Shown here piece by piece: positions 1-7,340 of a DNA stretch of 64,000 nt. This stretch comes from CAYPEL01 sp036479985 (GTDB taxonomy: Bacteria > Pseudomonadota > Gammaproteobacteria > DSM-19610). The position numbers and the translations under genes are program-made. Location: the NCBI GenBank assembly GCA_965224815.1, contig CBDDAF010000003.1, forward strand, positions 930,001-994,000, read 5' to 3'. Each line of letters starts with the position of its first letter. Position 1 is the first letter of the stretch. The notes below the pieces were generated by a model that made no database searches, was not told the DNA's origin, and saw nothing but the letters and a program-made list of their open reading frames with translations.

Positions 1-1
1 A

Positions 2-589
2 CTGCTCACAGGTTTGACGGAACCGGTACAAGGTTATCCTTCTTTACAGCACGTTTCCCAGGAGCTGGATAACATTTATGAAACCTATGGTGGAAAACTA
101 CTTAAAGACAACACATTCCTGACATCGAATGTAGAAACAGAACTAACCAACCAATCTTATTCGATCGTACACATGGCTTCACATGGCGAATTTTCTGGCA
201 CTGCCGAAAATTCGTTCGTGCTGACTTACGACAGCAAACTGACCATGAATGATCTGGAACAGTTCATCGGTGTCAGTAAGTTTCGCGATAAACCAGTTGA
301 ACTACTAACCCTGAGTGCCTGCCAGACTGCCGCAGGTGATGAGCGTTCCGCACTGGGCCTGGCCGGGATTGCCATCAAAGCAGGTGCACGCAGTGCGCTC
401 GCCAGCCTGTGGCAAGTCAATGACCAGGCATCCTCATTATTAATCAGTGAATTTTACAAGCAACTCAAGAACCCATCGATTTCAAAAAGCAAAGCATTGC
501 AAAAGGCACAAATTTCAATTCTTAAAGATTTACGTTATCGACATGCCGGTTACTGGTCTCCGTTTCTACTGATTGGTAATTGGTTATGA
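2..589 (+). CDS. CHAT-domain (caspase-like) protein, C-terminal part
   Basis: The reading frame is open at the left edge, so only the C-terminal part (about 195 residues) is visible. It matches the end of a CHAT domain, a clan CD caspase/separase-like peptidase fold. The probable catalytic His is in MASHGEF (near nt 175-195) and the probable Cys in LSACQTA (near nt 313-333). The usual tail with GLAGIAIKAGARS and SLWQVND follows. CHAT proteins often carry N-terminal TPR repeats, which would lie outside the window. It is followed on the same strand by the cyclase, DUF928 and TpsA genes, an association I know from cyanobacteria and large sulfur bacteria. The family is clear; the substrate is unknown. 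Confidence 0.88.
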   Translation: MLTGLTEPVQGYPSLQHVSQELDNIYETYGGKLLKDNTFLTSNVETELTNQSYSIVHMASHGEFSGTAENSFVLTYDSKLTMNDLEQFIGVSKFRDKPVELLTLSACQTAAGDERSALGLAGIAIKAGARSALASLWQVNDQASSLLISEFYKQLKNPSISKSKALQKAQISILKDLRYRHAGYWSPFLLIGNWL

Positions 590-612
590 ATACCAGAAAA
601 CATCTAATACCT

Positions 613-673
613 GTAGGAGCGGCTTCAGCCGCGATGGGTCTACGGTATTCATCGCGGCTAAAGCCGCTCCTAC
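613..673. repeat. REPIN (two REP arms, inverted)
   Basis: The left arm starts GTAGGAGCGG and the right arm is its near-complement. The right arm has loop variant CTAAAG in place of CTGAAG. It lies between the CHAT and cyclase genes. Confidence 0.95.
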
Positions 674-688
674 AAAAACTATGTCAGC

Positions 689-2671
689 ATGAATATTGAA
701 ACATACAAAATATTCAAACACCCCGTGGCTATCAGCATCGCTTTAAGCCTGCTGGTGTTTTTAGCACTCTTACTATTGCGCAACACGGGTACTCTGCAAG
801 CGCTGGAACTGCTTGCCTACGACACCACACTCGCCGCAACTCCGAAACAACAAACCAGCCCTCCGGTTACGCTAATTGGCATTACCGAAGCAGATATTCA
901 GCAGCAAGGTCAGTGGCCATTGAATGATGCCCGGCTGGCACAACTGCTCGAGAAGATAAGCGCTGCTCAACCAGCCGCTATCGGCCTGGATATTTACCGC
1001 GACATGGCTATCCCTCCTGGCACACAGGCGCTGAACCGCACACTGACTCAACACGAAAATATTTTTGTGGTTAAAAAGTTCTCCGATGGCAAGGCTGTGG
1101 GCATTGAACCACCGGCCGTTCTACGTAACACCGAACGCGTGGGTTTTAACGACATCATAGAAGATCCTGGCGGCATTGTTCGTCGTAGTTTATTGTTTCT
1201 GGATGATGACTCTGGTGTTTGGTACGCCTTCCCGTTACGTCTGGCTTTGCACTACTTGCAAACAAAAAACATTCATCCGCAACCCGATGAGACTCATCCT
1301 GACTTCATTAAACTTGGACAAACCACCATCCCGCCACTGGAAGCCGATGCGGGCAGCTATGTAAACATAGATACTCAGGGATACCAGTACTTGCTCGATT
1401 TTCAGGCCGATGCAGATAAATTCCCACGTTTTTCAATGGCCGAACTATTAGCCAATACAGTACCGGAACAATACCTCAAGGATCGCATAGTCCTGGTTGG
1501 CGTCACCGCAGAAAGTGTTAAAGACTTTTTCACCGTCCCCGCTACAAAACGATTTAATAGCCGGGGGAAAATTGACGGCATCACCCTGCACGCCCTGACT
1601 GTAAGCCAGATATTACGCATGGGCCTGAATAACCAGCCGCCGTTGACAACCCTTTCCAATCGCCAGGAACTCCTCTGGATCCTCTTCTGGTGTACTGCCG
1701 GTGGCCTGCTCGGTTTATGGGCGCGCTCAGCGCATCACTTGATGGTTATCACTATTACCGGCTGGTTCATCCTGGCAGCCTTATCATATTTTAGCCTGAC
1801 CGCAAGTTTGTGGATTCCATTTGTGCCCGCAGCATTAGGCTGGGCAAGTACGCTTGCCCTGACGACTGCGTATATGGTTCACCACGAAAAAGATCAGCGA
1901 ACATTATTAATGCGATTATTCTCAACGCATGTGTCACCGGAAATTGCCGAAACAGTTTGGCAGCACCGAGACAAGTTTCTTAAAGATGGGCGGTTGCTGC
2001 CTCAGCAATTGACCGCAACCGTCGTGTTTCTTGATTTAAAGGGATTTACCGCCCTTTCAGAACATCTGCAACCACAACAATTAATGGACTGGCTTAACAT
2101 CTACCTGGAAAACATGGCTCAACTTATCATTGAACACGGCGGTGTGGTCGACGACTATTTCGGCGATGGTATCAAAGCTAATTTTGGAGTTCCGATTCCT
2201 CGAACTGAACCAGAGGCTATTCAACAGGACGCCACTAACGCCGTTCGCTGCGCCCTGGCAATGGGTCACGCCATGGTGCAGACCAACCAGACCTGGCAAC
2301 AACAAGGTTACCCGGCCATGGGGTTACGCATCGGCATTAATACTGGAATGTTGGTAGCGGGCAGTCTTGGCAGCAAACAACGGCTGAAATACACCACAGT
2401 AGGTGACGCTGTGAATACCGCCGCAAGACTGGAAACCTATGACAAAACACATTTTTCGGTCACCTCTTCAGAACACCCCTATCGCATACTGGTCAGCGGC
2501 TCCACACACCAGCTAGTTCAGTCACTGTTTTTAATGCAGAAAATTGGTGACGTCAAATTGCGCGGGAAAACTGCACCTATTGCTGTTTTCCAGGTGCTCG
2601 ACAGCCAGACAATACCCAATGCAGACCCATCACGAATAAATTCGACCCCGCAAATCAGGACCGCCACATGA
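689..2671 (+). CDS. CHASE2-domain membrane adenylate/guanylate cyclase
   Basis: 660 residues. An N-terminal membrane anchor (about 14-32) precedes a periplasmic CHASE2 sensor domain (about 45-320, including GLDIYRDM and RVGFNDIIED). Three hydrophobic segments (about 330-400) follow, then a class III nucleotide cyclase domain (about 450-640). Catalytic-domain landmarks are FLDLKGFTALSE (metal-binding Asp), DDYFGDGIKANFG and YTTVGDAVNTAARLE. The predicted role is making cAMP or cGMP in response to an envelope signal. A Crp/Fnr-type regulator at 12220-12867 is a possible receptor (inference). The stop codon lies just before a triple REP cluster. Substrate choice (ATP or GTP) was not determined. 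Confidence 0.9.
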   Translation: MNIETYKIFKHPVAISIALSLLVFLALLLLRNTGTLQALELLAYDTTLAATPKQQTSPPVTLIGITEADIQQQGQWPLNDARLAQLLEKISAAQPAAIGLDIYRDMAIPPGTQALNRTLTQHENIFVVKKFSDGKAVGIEPPAVLRNTERVGFNDIIEDPGGIVRRSLLFLDDDSGVWYAFPLRLALHYLQTKNIHPQPDETHPDFIKLGQTTIPPLEADAGSYVNIDTQGYQYLLDFQADADKFPRFSMAELLANTVPEQYLKDRIVLVGVTAESVKDFFTVPATKRFNSRGKIDGITLHALTVSQILRMGLNNQPPLTTLSNRQELLWILFWCTAGGLLGLWARSAHHLMVITITGWFILAALSYFSLTASLWIPFVPAALGWASTLALTTAYMVHHEKDQRTLLMRLFSTHVSPEIAETVWQHRDKFLKDGRLLPQQLTATVVFLDLKGFTALSEHLQPQQLMDWLNIYLENMAQLIIEHGGVVDDYFGDGIKANFGVPIPRTEPEAIQQDATNAVRCALAMGHAMVQTNQTWQQQGYPAMGLRIGINTGMLVAGSLGSKQRLKYTTVGDAVNTAARLETYDKTHFSVTSSEHPYRILVSGSTHQLVQSLFLMQKIGDVKLRGKTAPIAVFQVLDSQTIPNADPSRINSTPQIRTAT

Positions 2672-2695
2672 CTCACTCCAATCACAACAAAACCC

Positions 2696-2771
2696 GTAGG
2701 AGCGGCTTCAGCCGCGATCACCGCCGATCCATGAGCACCGGCGCGTTCATCGCGGCTGAAGCCGCTCCTAC
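2696..2771. repeat. REPIN, first two arms of a three-arm cluster
   Basis: Inverted REP arms with a ~30-nt loop, followed 31 nt later by a third arm at 2803. The three-arm cluster is repeated at 3627-3757, with similar sequence between arms 2 and 3. Confidence 0.95.
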
Positions 2772-2802
2772 AAATATCAAACAAACGTCATTACACCCAC
2801 CT

Positions 2803-2825
2803 GTAGGAGCGGCTTCAGCCGCGAT
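2803..2825 (+). repeat. Single REP arm (third arm of cluster)
   Basis: Forward REP arm starting GTAGGAGCGG, without a partner downstream. It lies 37 nt before the DUF928 start codon. Confidence 0.93.
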
Positions 2826-2862
2826 AAACACCCCAGCAACCCCCAAAACGGGAGGCCACACC

Positions 2863-3630
2863 ATGAACATTCTAAGCCGAATATCGTATCTATTAACTCT
2901 ATTATTGCTGCCACTCTTTTCAACAATGTTAGCTGCAGCGCCTGAAACCAACGAGCAACAACGCTTAAAAGAAAAGACAGTCACACATACAGCACTGCAA
3001 CCGCTCAAAAAAGAGCAGCCGCAAACCGCACCCGTCTATAAACCACCCAAACGAGGTGCACCCAGTGCGCGAGTCGGTGGTGGAACGCGCGGCATTGATG
3101 GACAGAATATTTCACTCTATGTCCTGTCACCATCGGATACCGGACGTACCTCCAATCCACAACCCGTGCTCTACTGGTATCTATCACATAAAGCGGAAAC
3201 GCGGTTTGAATTTGCGCTGATTGACGATCAACAGATCCAGCCGATACTGGAAAAACAACTGACGCAAGGCACGCAAGCCGGCATTGGCAGTCTGCAACTT
3301 TCCGACTATGACATTACGCTTAAACCCGGCGTTCAGTACCGCTGGTCACTGGCACTGGTCACAGATCCAAAACAACGTTCCAAAGATACGTTGGCCAGCG
3401 GCATGATTGAATACGTCGCGCCTTCCAGCGAACTGCAGCAACAATTATCAAAGGCAGACTCACAGCAACGCGTTCACCTGTTAGCGGAAAACGGATTCTG
3501 GTATGACAGTTTCGCGGAACTGAGTCAGCTGATTGATAGCAAACAGTCGGAGCAATTTCGCGGACAACGTGCAGCACTGCTGGAACAAGTAGGCCTGACA
3601 GAAGTAGCCACCTATGCCCAGCAAATGTAG
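2863..3630 (+). CDS. DUF928-family secreted protein
   Basis: 255 residues from ATG 2863, chosen because GGAGG lies 7 nt upstream and a signal peptide (about 1-26, ending LAAAPE) follows at once. The longer reading frame from 2668 merely reads through REP arms. The body matches the DUF928 family: PVLYWYLS, FEFALID, and YDITLKPGVQYRWSLALV near 150-170. DUF928 genes commonly sit near CHAT and haemagglutination-domain genes. The stop codon TAG (3628-3630) is supplied by the GTAG of the next REPIN, so REP insertion may have set the C-terminus. The function is unknown; periplasmic or surface location is inferred. Confidence 0.82.
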   Translation: MNILSRISYLLTLLLLPLFSTMLAAAPETNEQQRLKEKTVTHTALQPLKKEQPQTAPVYKPPKRGAPSARVGGGTRGIDGQNISLYVLSPSDTGRTSNPQPVLYWYLSHKAETRFEFALIDDQQIQPILEKQLTQGTQAGIGSLQLSDYDITLKPGVQYRWSLALVTDPKQRSKDTLASGMIEYVAPSSELQQQLSKADSQQRVHLLAENGFWYDSFAELSQLIDSKQSEQFRGQRAALLEQVGLTEVATYAQQM

Positions 3631-3702
3631 GAGCGGCTTCAGCCGCGATCACCGCCAAGCTATAAGCAGCGGTGAATTCATCGCGGCTGAAGCCGCTCCT
3701 AC
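3627..3702. repeat. REPIN, first two arms of second three-arm cluster
   Basis: Inverted REP arms. The GTAG at 3627-3630 supplies the stop codon of the DUF928 gene. A third arm follows at 3735, as in the cluster at 2696-2825. Confidence 0.95.
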
Positions 3703-3734
3703 AACAATCACAACAAACTTTCATACACCAACCT

Positions 3735-3757
3735 GTAGGAGCGGCTTCAGCCGCGAT
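3735..3757 (+). repeat. Single REP arm (third arm of second cluster)
   Basis: Forward REP arm immediately before the TpsA start region. An in-frame ATG at 3756 overlaps its last bases. Confidence 0.93.
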
Positions 3758-3764
3758 GAACCCA

Positions 3765-6614
3765 ATGAAAAACTTTAAAAGTTTCACAACCCTCCTACTA
3801 ACAGCCCTACCCCTACACGCAGAAATAACCCCCGACGCCAGCCTCGGCACCCAGGTCATCAAAATAGGTCAGGAAAGTTTCATCCGCATAGGTACACAAA
3901 ACGGCCCCAATCTATTTCACAGCTTTTCCAATTTTGATATTAATACGGGCGAAATCGCTACCTTTGTCGGGCCAACCATCATCGAAAACATTATCAACCG
4001 GGTCACCGGTGGTACCACTTCAAACATCAATGGCCTGATCCGTTCATCCATCCCCGGTGCCAACCTTTACCTGCTCAACCCAGCCGGTGTTTTATTTGGC
4101 CCCAACGCCGCACTGGATATATCCGGTTCCTTTCACGTGAGCAGCGCTGATTATATAAACCTTGGCAACAACGGCCGCTTCGATGCGAGCCAACCAATCA
4201 ATACCGTGCTCAGCGTCGCCCCACCCAGTGCGTTTGGTTTTCTTGGCAACTCACCAGCGGCTATTCAATTTTCGGGCAGCGACCTACGCACTCCGGTGGG
4301 GGAAACATTTTCAGTCGTCGCTGGGGATATTACCCTTGCCGATGCTTCACTCTATGCTTCCGGCGGGCAGGTCAATGTCATCAGCACCGCATCAGCCGGT
4401 GAAATAGATGTTAATTCCGATGCTGCAACCAGGACAGATAACATCGCCACCCTGGGTACGCTGCAGATAAGCGATTCAAGGCATTTTCTGGATCGACCAA
4501 AAGATGCGCAAACCAACTTTTTTATTGGCAACATAGATAGCAGTGGCGATAGTGCGGGCAAAATTTTTATTCGCGCAGGAGAATTCATTGCTGATAACGG
4601 CGCTGTATTTTCCAATAACACAAACAATACCGGCAGCGGAGGACTGGTTGATGTCAATATACGTAATGACATTATCCTAACTAATGAGTCGCGGTTACAT
4701 GCAGAAAATAATGGGTTAGGTAATAGCCCGGGTGTTGTTACTATAAAGGCTAATAAGCTGGTGGTAGAAAGTGGCAGCGAAATCAGCGTACGCACTTTCA
4801 GAACGGGTGCCGGTGGTGAGATCACTATTGATGCAAGTGAAACAATCTCGCTATCGGGACGCAGCCCTGTCGAAACTCGCCTGTTCGGTAACAGTCGTAG
4901 CGGTATCTTTGCTGATACATCCGGTACCGGTAAGGCTGGTTCTATTTCAATTCAAAGTACCGACTTGAATTTGGATAAAGAAGCAGTCATCAGTTCAACC
5001 ACTTTTAACGAAGGTGGAGGCGGCGCCATAACGCTAGATATCGATAACATACGGATACTGGGTGGCAGCACTATTGACGCCGATAGCCAGGGCATCGGGA
5101 ATGGCGGGGTAATTACTATTAACGCTACCGATACTATTGAGGTTACCGGTTTCGTGCCTGGTGATACGCTTTCCAACAGCCGTATCAACAGCAATGCTTT
5201 TAGTAACGGGAATGGCGGTACAGTCACAATCCTGGCTCCAACGGTGCTGCTAACAGACCGAGGGGTGATACAAGCCTTGCTGGAGTCCCGTCCGTTTGGT
5301 AGTCAACCTCAGCCTGACAATCAAACCAAAGGCGGTTTAATCACACTACAGGCCGAAGAGCTGATTATCGACAGTGGTGGACAGATAGCAACTAGCAATA
5401 ACACAAGCGGAATGGGTGGAGACATTCAAATAGACGCTACCAATAGAATTCATCTATCTGGAATATCCTCTGATGGTATTGATCCAAGCCTGATTTCCAG
5501 TGCAGCAACCGATTTCGGTGGTGGCGGGAAGATTACAGTTCAGACTAATTTATTAAGAATTGAAGATGGTGCGCTGCTAATTGCTTCAACAGGTAATGAG
5601 GGTAACGCTGGCGACATCCAGATATCCTCCAGCAGTATATATTTAGAGAGCGGTGGCCGTATTAGCACGAGCACAGAGGGAACTGGCAATGGAAGCTTAA
5701 TGAATATCAAGGCTGTTCGTATACAAGCAAGCGGAAGTGATACTACCGGTATTGCTTCCGGTCTCTACAGTGATGTCCAGGTCTCCCCAGGCGGCGATCC
5801 AGCTATCGTCACCGGTACAGGTGGAGACATTCATCTAACTACAACCACCTTGAACCTGTCAGACCAGGCCACCCTGTCAGCTAAAAGTGCCGGCGCAGGT
5901 AATGCCGGCAATATAACCGTCCTTGCCGGGGAACAAATCCACCTGGTTAACAACGCATTGATCACTACCGAAGCCTCAGTGGCCGGAGGCGGAAAAATCG
6001 AAGTGAACGTTCAGGAACGTTTGATCCTGGAAAATTCCGGCATCACCTCATCAGTAGCCGATGGCAGTGGCAATGGTGGCGATATCATGATTGATCCAGT
6101 GTTTGTCGTCTTGCTCGACAGTGACATTATTGCCCGGGCAGATGCGGGTAACGGTGGTAATATCGACATCGTTACTGACTTTTTAATTGCCTCGCCCGGC
6201 AGTCAAATTGATGCCAGTTCAAATATCGGTATTGATGGTGAAGTTGGCATTGATGCCACGGACAGCGAGATCAGTAATTCTCTGCAGGCGTTACCCGTTG
6301 CTTATCTGGATGTGGGTGCGTTATTACGGAATCGTTGTGCTACGCGCGCGAGTGCGTCGGCTAGTAGTTTTGTGGTGGCTTCGCAAGCGGGGATGTTGCC
6401 TTCTCCGGAGGGGTTGGTGACAGCATCTTATTTTTCTTCAGCGTTCTTTTCGCGGCTGAAGCCGCTCCTACAACAACAGCAGCAACAGCAGCAGCAGCAG
6501 GTGAATGATAACCCTGTAGGAGCGGCTTCAGCCGCGATAAACCCACCCGGCCAGGCCATCGCCCTCCCCGCAACCTACCAAAACCAACCCGCATTGTTGC
6601 TAGGCTGCCTGTAA
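3765..6614 (+). CDS. TpsA exoprotein, filamentous haemagglutinin-like
   Basis: 949 residues from ATG 3765. An in-frame ATG at 3756 lies at the REP edge and the frame is open back to 3672 through REP sequence, so the exact start is uncertain. A short signal peptide (about 1-19) precedes the TPS secretion domain (about 25-160), with FSNFDI, NRVTGG and NPAGVLFGPNA, the NPNGI-type motif. The rest is Gly/Asn/Ser-rich beta-helix repeat (GGxITI, GNGG, GGDI). It is probably exported by the TpsB at 10053-11747. Near the C-terminus the frame reads through two REP arms and a ten-glutamine tract (6450-6537), encoding SRLKPLLQ and VGAASAAIN. The last residues are NQPALLLGCL. The ligand is unknown. Confidence 0.9.
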   Translation: MKNFKSFTTLLLTALPLHAEITPDASLGTQVIKIGQESFIRIGTQNGPNLFHSFSNFDINTGEIATFVGPTIIENIINRVTGGTTSNINGLIRSSIPGANLYLLNPAGVLFGPNAALDISGSFHVSSADYINLGNNGRFDASQPINTVLSVAPPSAFGFLGNSPAAIQFSGSDLRTPVGETFSVVAGDITLADASLYASGGQVNVISTASAGEIDVNSDAATRTDNIATLGTLQISDSRHFLDRPKDAQTNFFIGNIDSSGDSAGKIFIRAGEFIADNGAVFSNNTNNTGSGGLVDVNIRNDIILTNESRLHAENNGLGNSPGVVTIKANKLVVESGSEISVRTFRTGAGGEITIDASETISLSGRSPVETRLFGNSRSGIFADTSGTGKAGSISIQSTDLNLDKEAVISSTTFNEGGGGAITLDIDNIRILGGSTIDADSQGIGNGGVITINATDTIEVTGFVPGDTLSNSRINSNAFSNGNGGTVTILAPTVLLTDRGVIQALLESRPFGSQPQPDNQTKGGLITLQAEELIIDSGGQIATSNNTSGMGGDIQIDATNRIHLSGISSDGIDPSLISSAATDFGGGGKITVQTNLLRIEDGALLIASTGNEGNAGDIQISSSSIYLESGGRISTSTEGTGNGSLMNIKAVRIQASGSDTTGIASGLYSDVQVSPGGDPAIVTGTGGDIHLTTTTLNLSDQATLSAKSAGAGNAGNITVLAGEQIHLVNNALITTEASVAGGGKIEVNVQERLILENSGITSSVADGSGNGGDIMIDPVFVVLLDSDIIARADAGNGGNIDIVTDFLIASPGSQIDASSNIGIDGEVGIDATDSEISNSLQALPVAYLDVGALLRNRCATRASASASSFVVASQAGMLPSPEGLVTASYFSSAFFSRLKPLLQQQQQQQQQQVNDNPVGAASAAINPPGQAIALPATYQNQPALLLGCL
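6450..6537. repeat. Outward-facing REP arm pair inside tpsA
   Basis: A reverse arm (6450-6471) and a forward arm (6516-6537) flank a CAA/CAG tract. The order matches arms 2 and 3 of the clusters at 2696 and 3627, with arm 1 missing. Both arms are translated in the tpsA frame. Confidence 0.9.
6471..6500 (+). repeat. CAA/CAG microsatellite encoding ten glutamines
   Basis: Ten consecutive Gln codons (CAA or CAG) between two translated REP arms. A tract like this could change length by slippage. Confidence 0.9.
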
Positions 6615-6645
6615 AAACCCCGATTAAAATATTACAATCATAATT

Positions 6646-6724
6646 GTAGGAGCGGCTTCAGCCGCGATGAACACTCAACAAGCTATCTCATATCATCGCC
6701 CATCGCGGCTGAAGCCGCTCCTAC
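6646..6724. repeat. REPIN downstream of the RAYT gene
   Basis: Full-length inverted arms, ending 10 nt from the RAYT stop codon. With 7248-7326 it brackets the RAYT gene. Confidence 0.95.
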
Positions 6725-6734
6725 AGTTCAACTC

Positions 6735-7238
6735 CTACAACCAGATGCAATCCCATAGTGGGTAATCGCCTATCTTTTTCACTAAACCCGCTCGTAACGG
6801 ATTAGCGATAATATATCTGGCTATGTGTTTCAAATCCTCTTCCTTACGCAACGCATGATCATGATACGCAGCCTGCCAAAATGTCCCGGTTCTTTGCAGA
6901 CTGGAATTAACACGTTTTGCAGTGCGGCCTTTTAATCGGTTTAAAATATTCGGCAACGTAGCAGTGGTGTGACCACTTAACTGTACCAACCAGTGAAAAT
7001 GATCCGGCATAATGACCCAGGCCAGGGTTTGGGTGATATTCGATTGATCCAGTTGGCGGATTTCATGAACCAGGTGGCGGCCAGTTTCCCAGTGTCTGAA
7101 AAAGGGAATGCGATTGTGAGTGACAGTCGTGATGAGATAAATTTGACCAGAAATAGAACAACGGCCGGTGCGCAAGTTGTTTTGTTTGGGACAATCCTTG
7201 TCCATAAAAACTCTCCATGTAGAATAAATTAAATTCAC
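6735..7238 (-). CDS. REP-associated tyrosine transposase (RAYT, Y1 HUH family)
   Basis: 167 residues from ATG 7238, or 156 from ATG 7205. RAYTs are single-strand nucleases related to IS200/IS605 transposases that recognise GTAG-headed REP hairpins. The HUH motif is seen in VIMPDHFHWLVQL (HFH), and the catalytic Tyr is in ARYIIANPLRAGL. The N-terminal GQIYLITTVTHNRIPFF strand and the GTFWQAAYHDHAL segment are also typical. It is flanked at about 10 bp on each side by REPINs (6646-6724 and 7248-7326), the classical layout of a resident RAYT with its own REP family. It appears intact and is the likely driver of REPIN spread in this genome. Confidence 0.95.
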   Translation of the reverse strand: MNLIYSTWRVFMDKDCPKQNNLRTGRCSISGQIYLITTVTHNRIPFFRHWETGRHLVHEIRQLDQSNITQTLAWVIMPDHFHWLVQLSGHTTATLPNILNRLKGRTAKRVNSSLQRTGTFWQAAYHDHALRKEEDLKHIARYIIANPLRAGLVKKIGDYPLWDCIWL

Positions 7239-7247
7239 AACCCTCCT

Positions 7248-7326
7248 GTAGGAGCGGCTTCAGCCGCGATGAATACAACGGTGTAAGGATTAGCGTTGTA
7301 TTCATCGCGGCTGAAGCCGCTCCTAC
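7248..7326. repeat. REPIN upstream of the RAYT gene
   Basis: Full-length inverted arms, 10 nt upstream of the RAYT start (ATG 7238). It is also 14 nt from the stop of the C13 peptidase gene. Confidence 0.95.
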
Positions 7327-7340
7327 AGGACTGTGGTGTC

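Noticed and set aside
2668..2862. Long N-terminal extension of the DUF928 protein
   Set aside because: It reads through three REP arms. The ATG at 2863 has GGAGG and a signal peptide.
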